Of a stretch of 45,541 nucleotides of DNA, positions 16,190 through 24,013 are shown one piece after another; the stretch's first letter is position 1, and the number at the start of each line of letters is the position of its first letter. Under the pieces are notes generated by a model that had not been told where the DNA came from, made no database searches, and worked only from the letters and a program-made list of their open reading frames with translations. The DNA comes from an uncultured Geobacteraceae bacterium. Lineage in GTDB: Bacteria > Desulfobacterota > Desulfuromonadia > Geobacterales > Pseudopelobacteraceae. The stretch is from NCBI GenBank assembly GCA_903862245.1, contig CAIOXL010000097.1, forward strand, positions 1 to 45,541. Reading direction: 5' to 3'. The position numbers were made by a program, and so were the translations under genes.

Positions 16190-16486
16190 ATGCGCCGCTC
16201 AGTACTGTTTTTACTCTTCACCGCGGCAAGCCTTGCCGTATTTTTCCTGCTCCCCCTGCATGCCCACCAGAGCCAGCTGCGCCGGGCCGGTGAAGCAACA
16301 CCGGGGGGAGGCGCCCTGCGTGGGCTGCAGATCACGGACCTCTGTCTTTCGACGGAGGCGCGCTACACCCGTCATCCGGCCATGGCTGACCACCACGCCC
16401 CTTTTCAGGAACACCCCCTGGCGCTGGAGCATTTTCCCTCCGGTTCCCTGATCTCGCCACCCGCGCCACTCCGGAATACACCATGA
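16190..16486 (+). CDS. Small His-rich secreted protein of the nosL/ABC cluster
   Basis: ATG 16190 (MRRSVLFLLF) opens a signal peptide of about 29 residues; the frame also has a TTG at 16175. The 98-residue product has a single mature Cys (DLCLSTEARYTRHP) and a run rich in His (HPAMADHHAPFQEHP, then LEHFPSGS). It is unlike any family I can name. Its stop overlaps the permease start by four bases (ATGA), so it is translated with the ABC genes. The His/Cys content next to two NosL proteins suggests a small periplasmic metal-binding partner or a substrate of the exporter; this is inference. Confidence 0.7.
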   Translation: MRRSVLFLLFTAASLAVFFLLPLHAHQSQLRRAGEATPGGGALRGLQITDLCLSTEARYTRHPAMADHHAPFQEHPLALEHFPSGSLISPPAPLRNTP

Positions 16487-17619
16487 AGCGAACCATCGAA
16501 CGACACCTGAACATCCTCGAATTCACCCTCGCATCTTTGCTGCGCAGAAGGGGGAAAAACCTGTCCCTTCTGGCGATGTACCTGCTGGTGATTTTTATGC
16601 TCGCCTCGCTGCAGTTCTTCGTCTCGGCGCTGAAAAGAGAGGCTGCGGTTATTCTGGCCGATGCGCCGGATATGGTGGTACAGCGATTGATGGCGGGGCG
16701 CCAGGATCTGGTGCCGGATACATATGCCGCCGGCATCGCCGGTATCAGGGGGGTGACGGCGGTACGCCCCCGCTTGTGGGGCTATTACTATGATGGGCTG
16801 AACGGTGCCAATTACACGATCATGGCCGACGACCAGCAGGCGGCCGGTCCGGCCGGGGCAGCCATCGGGGCCGGAGTGGCCCGGGCCCGCAATCTGGCGG
16901 TCGGCGATCTGCTGCCGCTCATCAGCTATAACAAAAACCCGGTGATGCTGGAGGTCGGGGCAATCTTCCCGAGCGCTTCGGACCTTGTTGCTGCCGATAT
17001 GGTGGTCATCTCCCCGGCACAATTTAAGGCACTGTTCAATTTCCCGGAGGGGCAGGCGACGGACCTGGCGGTGACGGTGCGGAACCCGAAAGAGCTGGCG
17101 ACCGTTGCGGCCAAAATTGCCGCCCTGTTCCCCGATTCCCGCCCGATCCTGAAGAGCGAGATTCAGCGGACCTATCAATCAATCTTCGACTGGCGCGGCG
17201 GCATGACCCTGATGGTTCTGGCGGCGGCGCTGCTGTCATTCATCATCTTCGCCTGGGATAAGGCCACCGGGCTGTCTGCTGAAGAGAGGAAGGAAATCGG
17301 CATCCTCAAGTCCATCGGCTGGGAAACGTCCGATGTGCTGCTGCTTAAATTCTGGGAAGGAACGGTCATTTCGCTGACGGCATTCCTGCTGGGAGTGGTG
17401 CTGGCCTACGGGCACGTGTTCTTCCTGTCGGCCCCGCTGTTCGCCCAGGCGCTTAAAGGGTGGTCGGTGATCTATCCCCGCTTTCAGCTGGTTCCGGTGG
17501 TGGACGCCTATCAACTGGCGGTGCTCTTTTTTCTGACGGTGGTGCCGTACACAACGGCGACGGTCATTCCCTGCTGGCGAGCGGCCACAACCGACCCTGA
17601 CGCCGCCATGAGGTACTGA
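16483..17619 (+). CDS. FtsX/MacB-type ABC transporter permease
   Basis: This 378-residue permease has one N-terminal TM (about 25-48), a long periplasmic domain (about 50-230), and three TMs near 238-258, 292-318 and 340-365. That is the type VII (MacB/LolCE/FtsX) topology. The cytoplasmic EERKEIGILKSIGW coupling helix is characteristic. Such transporters move lipoproteins, peptides or toxins, or transmit mechanical force; they do not act as classic importers. The gene overlaps the small His-rich gene upstream, and the ATPase starts one base after its stop. The stop and spacing show a tight operon. Confidence 0.88.
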   Translation: MKRTIERHLNILEFTLASLLRRRGKNLSLLAMYLLVIFMLASLQFFVSALKREAAVILADAPDMVVQRLMAGRQDLVPDTYAAGIAGIRGVTAVRPRLWGYYYDGLNGANYTIMADDQQAAGPAGAAIGAGVARARNLAVGDLLPLISYNKNPVMLEVGAIFPSASDLVAADMVVISPAQFKALFNFPEGQATDLAVTVRNPKELATVAAKIAALFPDSRPILKSEIQRTYQSIFDWRGGMTLMVLAAALLSFIIFAWDKATGLSAEERKEIGILKSIGWETSDVLLLKFWEGTVISLTAFLLGVVLAYGHVFFLSAPLFAQALKGWSVIYPRFQLVPVVDAYQLAVLFFLTVVPYTTATVIPCWRAATTDPDAAMRY

Positions 17620-17620
17620 C

Positions 17621-18349
17621 ATGATAGAACTGTCGAGCATCACGAAATCGTTCAACAGCGGCAAGCCGAATCAGTTTACCGCCGTGGACAGTGTCACCCT
17701 CACGGTGCATCCGCGCGAGATCACGGTGTTCAAAGGGCCGAGCGGTTCCGGGAAAACCTCGCTCCTGACCATGATCGGCTGCATGGCCCGCCCTTCTTCG
17801 GGGCGGATCTTCCTGCACGGCCTGGAAGCGGCGGTGCCGTTTCGTCTCGACGGTGCGGAAACGGTTGAAATCACCAGCCTGCCGGAGCGGTTTCTGAATG
17901 ACATCCGGCGCTCCACATTCGGCTTCATCTTTCAGCAGTTCAATCTGGTCAAGGGGCTCAGCGTCCTGGAAAATGTCATGCTGCCGGCCTACCCGACCGG
18001 TGAAGGGCGCCCGGTCTTTCGTGCCCGTGCGCTGGAATTGCTGGAACAGTTCAGTATCACCCGCCTTGCCGGCCAACGGGTGGAACTGCTTTCGGGGGGG
18101 GAGCTGCAGCGGGTTGCCATCGCCCGGGCCCTCATCAACAACCCCTCCATCATCATCGCCGACGAACCGACCGCCCACCTGGATTCAAAGCTGTCTCAGG
18201 AATTCATGACCATTGCCGGCAGGTTGAAGGGTGAGGGGAAAAGCGTGCTGATCGCCAGTCACGACCCGATTGTCTTCGATTCGCCCCTGGTGGACCGGCT
18301 GGTTGAAATGCGCGACGGTGCCGTTGTCGGCAGCCGGAGTTGCCGGTGA
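17621..18349 (+). CDS. ABC transporter ATP-binding protein (LolD/MacB-like)
   Basis: This 242-residue ATPase pairs with the FtsX-type permease just upstream. Walker A GPSGSGKTS is at about 39-47, the Q-loop is in FGFIFQQFNLVKGLS, the signature LSGGELQRVAIARAL is near 156, Walker B with the D-loop is IIIADEPTAHLDSK, and the switch His is in IASHDP. The closest families by motif are LolD and MacB ATPases. An insert of about 15 residues (LDGAETVEITSLPER) precedes the Q-loop. The stop overlaps the start of the next gene. Confidence 0.92.
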   Translation: MIELSSITKSFNSGKPNQFTAVDSVTLTVHPREITVFKGPSGSGKTSLLTMIGCMARPSSGRIFLHGLEAAVPFRLDGAETVEITSLPERFLNDIRRSTFGFIFQQFNLVKGLSVLENVMLPAYPTGEGRPVFRARALELLEQFSITRLAGQRVELLSGGELQRVAIARALINNPSIIIADEPTAHLDSKLSQEFMTIAGRLKGEGKSVLIASHDPIVFDSPLVDRLVEMRDGAVVGSRSCR

Positions 18350-19341
18350 TCCTCCACCCCGCCGCTCTGGCGCTCCTGATGATTGCCCTGCTGGTTTCCG
18401 GCATGGGGATCTATGCCGGCTACTACGGTCTGAGGATTCTCGGGCGCTGGGACCCGACCAGCGGCAGCGAGGGACAGCTGGAGCTGGAGCGGAGAACCTA
18501 TCTGATCTCCACAATCATGAGCTATATTCTCGGTTTTGAGCTCATGTCGCTGTTTCTGTTCATCTACACAGCCGATGATCTCCATACGCTTTTTACCGGC
18601 GCCATGTGCGCGGTCGGCAGCCTTGCAATAAACTCCTTCGGCTATCCGGCGCTGCTGCTCAAAGCGGTCAACTTTATTCTGGCCGGGGTCTGGCTGATCA
18701 TCAACTATGCCGACAACAAGGGGTATGACTACCCGCTGATCCGGGTTAAATACGAACTGCTCAACCTGGTTGTGCCGCTGCTGGTGCTGGAGAGTGTGCT
18801 GCTCGTCGCCTACTTCGCCGGGGTAAAGCCGGACATCATCACCTCCTGCTGCGGCAGCCTTTTCAGCCACGAAACCAGCGGTTTCAGCAGCGATCTCGCC
18901 TCCCTGCCGCACCGGCCGATGCAGATCGCCTTCTTTGCGGGGATGGTGCTCACGGCTGGCGCAGGCTTGCTGTTCTACCTCAAAGGGCGCGCCGGGTATC
19001 TGTTCTCCAGTGCCGCCGCCGTGACATTTCTGGTCGCCATCGCCTCCATCGTTTCATTCATCGGCCTGTATTTCTACGAACTCCCCACCCATCACTGCCC
19101 GTTCTGCCTGCTACAGAAAGAGTACGGCTACATCGGTTATTTCTTGTACGCCACCCTTTTTGGCGGCGGGGTGGCGGGGATCGGTGTCGGGGCGTTGATG
19201 CCGTTCAGAGGTATCAGCAGCCTTCTCCATATCATCCCCCCCCTGCAACGACGCCTTGTCCTCGGCACACTGGTCTGCTATCTGCTGTTTACGCTGATCG
19301 TGATCTGGCAGATGATCTTTTCGGCGTTAAAACTCGGGTAA
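18346..19341 (+). CDS. Multi-pass membrane protein with CC and CPFC motifs
   Basis: The likely start is GTG 18346 (overlapping the ATPase stop as GTGA, with GGAG six bases upstream); a TTG at 18340 is the alternative. The 331 residues form about eight TM segments. Two Cys pairs stand out in the loops: CC at 168-169 (TSCCGSLFSHETSG) and C251-P-F-C254 in THHCPFCLLQKEYGYIGY. The CPFC-x-LQ arrangement recalls DsbB/VKOR-like redox sites and also suits copper binding. No known family is recognised with certainty. Position at the end of the nosL/ABC unit suggests a shared role in handling copper or thiols at the envelope (inference). Confidence 0.8.
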   Translation: MILHPAALALLMIALLVSGMGIYAGYYGLRILGRWDPTSGSEGQLELERRTYLISTIMSYILGFELMSLFLFIYTADDLHTLFTGAMCAVGSLAINSFGYPALLLKAVNFILAGVWLIINYADNKGYDYPLIRVKYELLNLVVPLLVLESVLLVAYFAGVKPDIITSCCGSLFSHETSGFSSDLASLPHRPMQIAFFAGMVLTAGAGLLFYLKGRAGYLFSSAAAVTFLVAIASIVSFIGLYFYELPTHHCPFCLLQKEYGYIGYFLYATLFGGGVAGIGVGALMPFRGISSLLHIIPPLQRRLVLGTLVCYLLFTLIVIWQMIFSALKLG

Positions 19342-19519
19342 AGCAGAGCAGTGCCGCATTGCGTACCTATTTTTTTCTACCCAGTTGTAAAAAATATGCT
19401 AATATCCCGCTTCCTTTTACCTGAATCTGCCACGCGGGATGCGGGTGTTAGCAACGTTCTCTTCTGTCGGAACAGCACAGAAATCAATTTTACAGCGTAC
19501 CAATATCCGGGAGGTAGTC

Positions 19520-19987
19520 ATGCCGCAATTTTTTGAAGGTAAACTTGAAGCTACAGGGCAGAAGTTCGGTATCGTCGTCAGCCGTTTCAACAGTTTCATT
19601 TGCGAACGCCTGCTTGAGGGGGCGGTGGATGCGCTGATCCGTCACGGTGTCGATGACAAGGACATTCATGTGGCCCGTGTGCCGGGTGCCTACGAAATTC
19701 CGCTTTTTGCCAAAAAGATGGCTGAAACCGGGAAGTATGATGCCCTGATCTGTCTTGGCGCGGTTATCCGTGGTTCCACGCCGCATTTCGACTATGTTGC
19801 CGCTGAAGTATCCAAAGGGGTGGCGAGCGTGTCTCTGGAAAGCGGAATTCCGATCGCCTTCGGCGTGCTGACCACCGACACGATTGAGCAGGCGGTGGAA
19901 CGGGCCGGCACCAAGGCGGGCAACAAAGGGTTTGAATCGGCGGTTACCGCCATTGAATCGGTCAATCTGATGAAGGTGCTCAAGTAA
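19520..19987 (+). CDS. ribH: 6,7-dimethyl-8-ribityllumazine synthase
   Basis: This 155-residue enzyme condenses 5-amino-6-ribitylaminouracil with dihydroxybutanone phosphate in riboflavin synthesis and forms large hollow assemblies. ATG 19520 has a GGGAGGT ribosome site. The upstream in-frame ATG at 19439 would add a non-conserved lead. Conserved blocks: [49 protein letters not shown] with the catalytic His, and [13 protein letters not shown]. The stop overlaps the nusB start by one base (TAATG). The other rib genes and an FMN riboswitch are not in the window. The ribH-nusB pairing is common in bacteria. Confidence 0.96.
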   Translation: MPQFFEGKLEATGQKFGIVVSRFNSFICERLLEGAVDALIRHGVDDKDIHVARVPGAYEIPLFAKKMAETGKYDALICLGAVIRGSTPHFDYVAAEVSKGVASVSLESGIPIAFGVLTTDTIEQAVERAGTKAGNKGFESAVTAIESVNLMKVLK

Positions 19988-20418
19988 TGGGACTACGGCG
20001 CGAAGCGCGGGAGCTGGCACTGCAGATGCTGTACGCACTGGATTCAAACAGTGCCGCCGGTTTGCGTGAAACGCTGCAGATTTTTCGCGAGGAGCAGAGT
20101 GACGTTGCAGGCAAGGTGCGGGAGTTTGCCGAGGAGCTGGTGCAGGGGGTACATGCCCAGCGGGCGGTTATCGATGAAGCCATCCGGAGCCGTTCCAAAA
20201 ACTGGTCCCTGTCACGCATGCCCCGGATCGATCTGAACGTTATGCGTATGGCCGCCTATGAACTGATGTTCCGTTCCGATATCCCCAAAAAAGTCACCAT
20301 AAATGAAGCTATCGAGATTGTTCGCCGCTACGGCGACAAAGAATCGCCGGCGTTTGTGAACGGCATTCTCGACGAGATCGAGGCGTGCGCAAAAACGGAA
20401 GTGACGGGAGAAGAGTAA
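19987..20418 (+). CDS. nusB: Transcription antitermination factor NusB
   Basis: This 143-residue all-helical protein binds boxA RNA with NusE (S10) and supports rRNA antitermination. Its opening, [15 protein letters not shown], and the C-terminal block with [27 protein letters not shown] are classic NusB. It starts inside the ribH stop (TAATG), so it is translationally coupled. The 100 bases that follow hold a repeat-like hairpin and then hom. Confidence 0.96.
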   Translation: MGLRREARELALQMLYALDSNSAAGLRETLQIFREEQSDVAGKVREFAEELVQGVHAQRAVIDEAIRSRSKNWSLSRMPRIDLNVMRMAAYELMFRSDIPKKVTINEAIEIVRRYGDKESPAFVNGILDEIEACAKTEVTGEE

Positions 20419-20422
20419 AGGC

Positions 20423-20486
20423 TGCCACCGTCCCCCCATCCTAACCTTCTCCCTCCTGGGGAAGGGACTAAAACCCGTATGGTGGC
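20423..20486. repeat. Hairpin/repeat region between nusB and hom
   Basis: Outer arms tgccacc (20423-20429) and ggtggca (20480-20486) enclose an inner cttctccc-tcct-ggggaag hairpin with C-rich flanks. It resembles the other C-rich intergenic palindromes of this window in composition, but the sequence is not the same. It may reduce read-through into hom. Confidence 0.4.
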
Positions 20487-20521
20487 ACAAGTTTAGACGT
20501 TCACATTCGAGAGGATTTTAC

Positions 20522-21838
20522 ATGAAAGATGTACAGGTTGGTTTGATAGGATTTGGCAATATCGGCGCGGGAGTCGTCAGGCTGCTGCGCGACAATGCGG
20601 CGGTCATCCGCAGCAAGGTTGGCACCGGCATAGTGCTGAAGCGCATTGCCGATCTGGATGTCACCAGCGATCGGGGCGTGGCGGTTGAACCGGGTGTTCT
20701 GACCACCAGTGTTGACGACATTTTCAATGATCCGGAAATATCGGTGGTTATTGAACTGATCGGCGGCTATGAGCCGGCCAAAAGTTTTGTGCTGAAAGCC
20801 ATTGAAAAGGGCAAGCATATCGTTACCGCCAACAAGGCTTTGTTGGCACTGCATGGCGCAGATATCTACGCTGCAGCGGTGCGCAAGGGCGTTGAAGTGC
20901 AGTTCGAAGCATCCGTCGGCGGGGGGATCCCGGTGCTCACCGCCATCAAGGGCAACCTGGCGGCCAATAATTTCAGCAGTGTTTTCGGCATCATGAACGG
21001 TACCTGCAACTATATCCTCACCCGCATGACCCAGGAGGGGGCTGATTTTGGCGATGTGCTGAAGGCTGCACAGGAGCTCGGTTATGCCGAGCCGGATCCG
21101 ACATTCGATGTGGAAGGGGTTGATACCGCCCACAAGCTGGCTGTTCTGGTGTCGCTCTGCTTCGGCACCCGGATCGATTTCAAGGATATCCATACGGAGG
21201 GGATTGCCAATATCAGCGGGCTGGATGTTAAATATGCCGCTGAATTCGGCTACCGGATCAAACTGCTGGCCATCGGAAAAAGTATCGATGGCGAGATCGA
21301 GGCGCGCGTTCATCCGACCATGATCCCGCTGGACAGTCCGCTGGCTGATATTAACGGCGTGTTCAATGCCATCCGCCTGACCGGTGATTTTGTCGGCCCG
21401 GTCATGTTCTCGGGGCGCGGAGCGGGACAGAACCCGACCGCCAGTGCGATCGTCGGCGACCTGATCGGCCTTTCGCGCAGCATGAAGGCCGGCGCCGGGC
21501 GGCGCATGTCCCCCCTCGGCTTTCTGGACGAGGCCATTGTCACCAAGCCGATCAAGCCGATGGCCGATATCATCAGCAAGTATATGCTCCGCTTCAGCGT
21601 TCTGGACAAACCGGGTGTTCTTGGCGGGATCGCCGGGGCGCTCGGCTCACACGGCATCAGCATCGAATCCATGGTGCAGACCGCCCATGATGTGGCCGAC
21701 TCATCGCCGGTGCCGATCGTCATCATGACCCACCAGGCCCGGGAAGGCTCGATTCAGACGGCGCTGGCCGAGATCGACCGGCTTGATATCATTTGTGAAA
21801 AGACCAGTTTTATCCGTATTGAGGATAATCTGGAGTAA
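20522..21838 (+). CDS. hom: Homoserine dehydrogenase with ACT domain
   Basis: This 438-residue enzyme reduces aspartate semialdehyde to homoserine, the branch to threonine and methionine. The NAD(P)-binding GFGNIGAGV starts at residue 10, and the ANKALLALHG segment carries K105. GIMNGTCNYILTRM and the EPDPTFDVEGVDTAHKLAVL block hold the substrate and catalytic Lys/Asp residues. Residues from about 350 are an ACT domain (FSVLDKPGVLGGIAGALG), which usually gives threonine feedback. A GAGAGG ribosome site precedes the ATG. It is a separate gene, not fused to aspartokinase. A trpB2 gene follows after 51 bases. Confidence 0.95.
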   Translation: MKDVQVGLIGFGNIGAGVVRLLRDNAAVIRSKVGTGIVLKRIADLDVTSDRGVAVEPGVLTTSVDDIFNDPEISVVIELIGGYEPAKSFVLKAIEKGKHIVTANKALLALHGADIYAAAVRKGVEVQFEASVGGGIPVLTAIKGNLAANNFSSVFGIMNGTCNYILTRMTQEGADFGDVLKAAQELGYAEPDPTFDVEGVDTAHKLAVLVSLCFGTRIDFKDIHTEGIANISGLDVKYAAEFGYRIKLLAIGKSIDGEIEARVHPTMIPLDSPLADINGVFNAIRLTGDFVGPVMFSGRGAGQNPTASAIVGDLIGLSRSMKAGAGRRMSPLGFLDEAIVTKPIKPMADIISKYMLRFSVLDKPGVLGGIAGALGSHGISIESMVQTAHDVADSSPVPIVIMTHQAREGSIQTALAEIDRLDIICEKTSFIRIEDNLE

Positions 21839-21845
21839 TTGCGGG

Positions 21846-21865
21846 AATAAAATACAGATTTTATT
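21846..21865. promoter_or_regulatory. AT-rich 8-bp hairpin before trpB2
   Basis: Perfect arms aataaaat and attttatt flank acag in the 51-base gap between hom and trpB2. It has no GC stem, so a terminator is unlikely; a regulator site is possible. Confidence 0.25.
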
Positions 21866-21889
21866 ACCCATCATATTTTTGGAGGAGTC

Positions 21890-23245
21890 ATGAATACCAA
21901 AATTCTCTTGCCTGAAAACCAGATCCCCAAGCAGTGGTACAACATCATCCCCGATATGCCCGGCCCTCTGGCACCGGTAATCAGCCCGCGTACCATGCAG
22001 CCGGTTACCCCGGACGAAATGCTGGCAATTTTTCCCATGGCGCTGATAGAGCAGGAAATGTCGTCACAGCGCTGGATCGACATCCCTGACGAGGTCCGCG
22101 AGATTTACCAATTATGGCGTCCTTCGCCGTTGTACCGTGCCCACCGGCTGGAAAAGGCGCTCGGTACGCCGGCCAAGATCTATTACAAATATGAAGGGGT
22201 GTCCCCGGCGGGGTCGCATAAGCCCAACTCCGCAATCCCGCAGGCGTATTACAACAAGCAGGCCGGCATCCGCCGCCTTGCCACCGAGACCGGCGCCGGC
22301 CAGTGGGGCAGCTCTCTGGCTCTCGCCTGTTCCATGTTCGGTCTGGAATGTACGATCTACATGGTCAAGGTTTCCTGCACCCAGAAGCCGTACCGCAAAA
22401 GCATGATGCAGCTGTGGGGCGCCACCGTTCATCCTTCTCCATCGGAATTAACCAATTCCGGCCGCACCATACTGGCCCATGACCCGGATTGCCCCGGCTC
22501 CCTCGGCATCGCCATCTCGGAAGCGGTGGAGGATGCGGCAACCCATGCCGACACCAACTACGCTCTGGGGAGTGTGCTGAATCACGTCTGTCTCCATCAG
22601 ACCATCATCGGCCAGGAAGCCCAGGCGCAGTTTAAAATTGCAGGGGACTATCCTGATGTCGTTATCGCCTGCTGCGGCGGCGGCTCCAACTTTGCCGGTC
22701 TGGCCTTCCCGTTTATCTCCGATCGCGCCAACGGAAAAAATGTCCGCTGTGTTGCGGTGGAACCGGCATCCTGCCCGACCCTGACCAAGGGGGTATATGC
22801 CTATGATTACGGCGACACCGCAAAAATGGCTCCGATTGAATTGATGTACACACTGGGGCACGACTTCATGCCCCCCGGTATTCACGCCGGCGGCCTGCGC
22901 TATCATGGTGAGTCACCGCTGGTGTCGCAGCTCTACCACGCCGGTCAGATTGAAGCTAAATCCTACAAGCAGAACGCCTGCTTCGAAGGGGCGCTCCTCT
23001 TCGCCCGCAGTGAAGGAATTGTCCCGGCTCCCGAATCGTCCCACGCCGTGCGGGCCGCCATAGATGAAGCGGTGCTCGCCAAGGAGGAGGGGAAGGAGAA
23101 AACCATCCTGTTCGGCCTTTCCGGGCATGGTCAGCTGGACATGGGTGCCTATGATTCCTACCTGTCAGGCACTCTGGAGGATTACGAGTATCCTGATGCC
23201 CTGGTCAAGGCGGCGCTGGAGCGGTTACCGAAGGTCAGTTTTTAA
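21890..23245 (+). CDS. TrpB2-type tryptophan synthase beta-like enzyme
   Basis: This 451-residue PLP enzyme belongs to the TrpB2 group, longer than canonical TrpB by an N-terminal extension of about 80 residues ([17 protein letters not shown]). The PLP Lys is K111 (GSHKPNSA) and the catalytic Glu is E133 (ETGAGQWG). The phosphate loop CCGGGSN follows. The canonical TrpB has HKINN and ETGAGMHG at the same places, as seen in the second trpB here. TrpB2 enzymes do not bind TrpA well and may salvage indole; some are reported to act on O-phosphoserine or related substrates. It starts after a GGAGGAG-type ribosome site and is followed by a palindromic element and trpF. Confidence 0.9.
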   Translation: MNTKILLPENQIPKQWYNIIPDMPGPLAPVISPRTMQPVTPDEMLAIFPMALIEQEMSSQRWIDIPDEVREIYQLWRPSPLYRAHRLEKALGTPAKIYYKYEGVSPAGSHKPNSAIPQAYYNKQAGIRRLATETGAGQWGSSLALACSMFGLECTIYMVKVSCTQKPYRKSMMQLWGATVHPSPSELTNSGRTILAHDPDCPGSLGIAISEAVEDAATHADTNYALGSVLNHVCLHQTIIGQEAQAQFKIAGDYPDVVIACCGGGSNFAGLAFPFISDRANGKNVRCVAVEPASCPTLTKGVYAYDYGDTAKMAPIELMYTLGHDFMPPGIHAGGLRYHGESPLVSQLYHAGQIEAKSYKQNACFEGALLFARSEGIVPAPESSHAVRAAIDEAVLAKEEGKEKTILFGLSGHGQLDMGAYDSYLSGTLEDYEYPDALVKAALERLPKVSF

Positions 23246-23258
23246 ATTCAATCATTCA

Positions 23259-23360
23259 CCACGGAGACACTGAGAAAGAAAAAGAGAATATCGAAATAAA
23301 GTCTGGAATGCATCATCCCCGTGCTTTGTCAGCTTTTCTCAGTGTCTCGGTGTCTCAGTG
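23259..23360. repeat. 102-bp inverted-end element with gagacac-type motifs, before trpF
   Basis: The left end (23259-23278, ccacggagacactgagaaag) and the right end (reverse complement cactgagacaccgagacac, 23360-23342) pair around an AT-rich centre. It is the same family as 16034-16150. Its right end stops 14 bases before the trpF ATG, so it occupies the place where the ribosome site would be. Confidence 0.75.
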
Positions 23361-23374
23361 TTCGGGCCTCACTC

Positions 23375-24013
23375 ATGGTCAAAGTTAAAATTTGCGGCAT
23401 AACCAACCTGGAAGATGCCCTGATGGCGGTCGAAGCCGGAGCCGATGCTCTCGGCTTCGTCTTCTTTCAGGGGTCATCACGGTATATCTCCCCTGATGAA
23501 GCTGCTGACGTCATTCGTCGCCTCCCCCCGTTCGTGCAGACGGTCGGCCTGTTTGTCAACGAAGAGGCGGCAACGGTCAACCTGCTGGCCGACCGCTGCG
23601 GGCTGGATGTTGTCCAGCTCCATGGCGACGAGTCTCCCGACTATTGTGCGGAGATACGGCGCAGGATCATCAAGGCGTTCCGGGTGAAGGACTCCGCCTC
23701 TCTTGATACCCTGCCGCAGTATCGTGTCGCCGCCTGTCTGCTGGATACCTGGTCGCCGGCGGCATACGGCGGCACCGGCACCACCTTCAATTGGGATATT
23801 GCCGCTCGGGCGGCAGCATCCCAGCGTATTATTCTGGCAGGGGGGCTGACCCCGGAGAATGTTGCTGCGGCGATCGATGCGGTCAGTCCCTATGCGGTGG
23901 ATGTTTCCAGCGGTGTAGAGAGTGCGCCGGGGAAAAAGGATGCCGGGCTGACGAGGGCCTTTATCGATGCCGCCAGGCGCCTTCATAACGCACTGGGGCA
24001 TCCAGCCCCATGA
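23375..24013 (+). CDS. trpF: Phosphoribosylanthranilate isomerase
   Basis: This 212-residue TIM barrel isomerises phosphoribosylanthranilate in tryptophan synthesis. ATG 23375 begins MVKVKICGIT with the catalytic Cys in KICGIT. LQLHGDE-type (VVQLHGDES), the catalytic Asp in LLDTWSPAAYGGTGTTF, and the C-terminal GGLTPENV and VDVSSGVES phosphate-binding segments are all present. The in-frame start at 23321 falls inside the adjacent repeat and is unlikely. No strong Shine-Dalgarno sequence is seen before the ATG. The stop overlaps the start of the membrane glycosyltransferase-like gene (ATGA). Confidence 0.95.
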   Translation: MVKVKICGITNLEDALMAVEAGADALGFVFFQGSSRYISPDEAADVIRRLPPFVQTVGLFVNEEAATVNLLADRCGLDVVQLHGDESPDYCAEIRRRIIKAFRVKDSASLDTLPQYRVAACLLDTWSPAAYGGTGTTFNWDIAARAAASQRIILAGGLTPENVAAAIDAVSPYAVDVSSGVESAPGKKDAGLTRAFIDAARRLHNALGHPAP

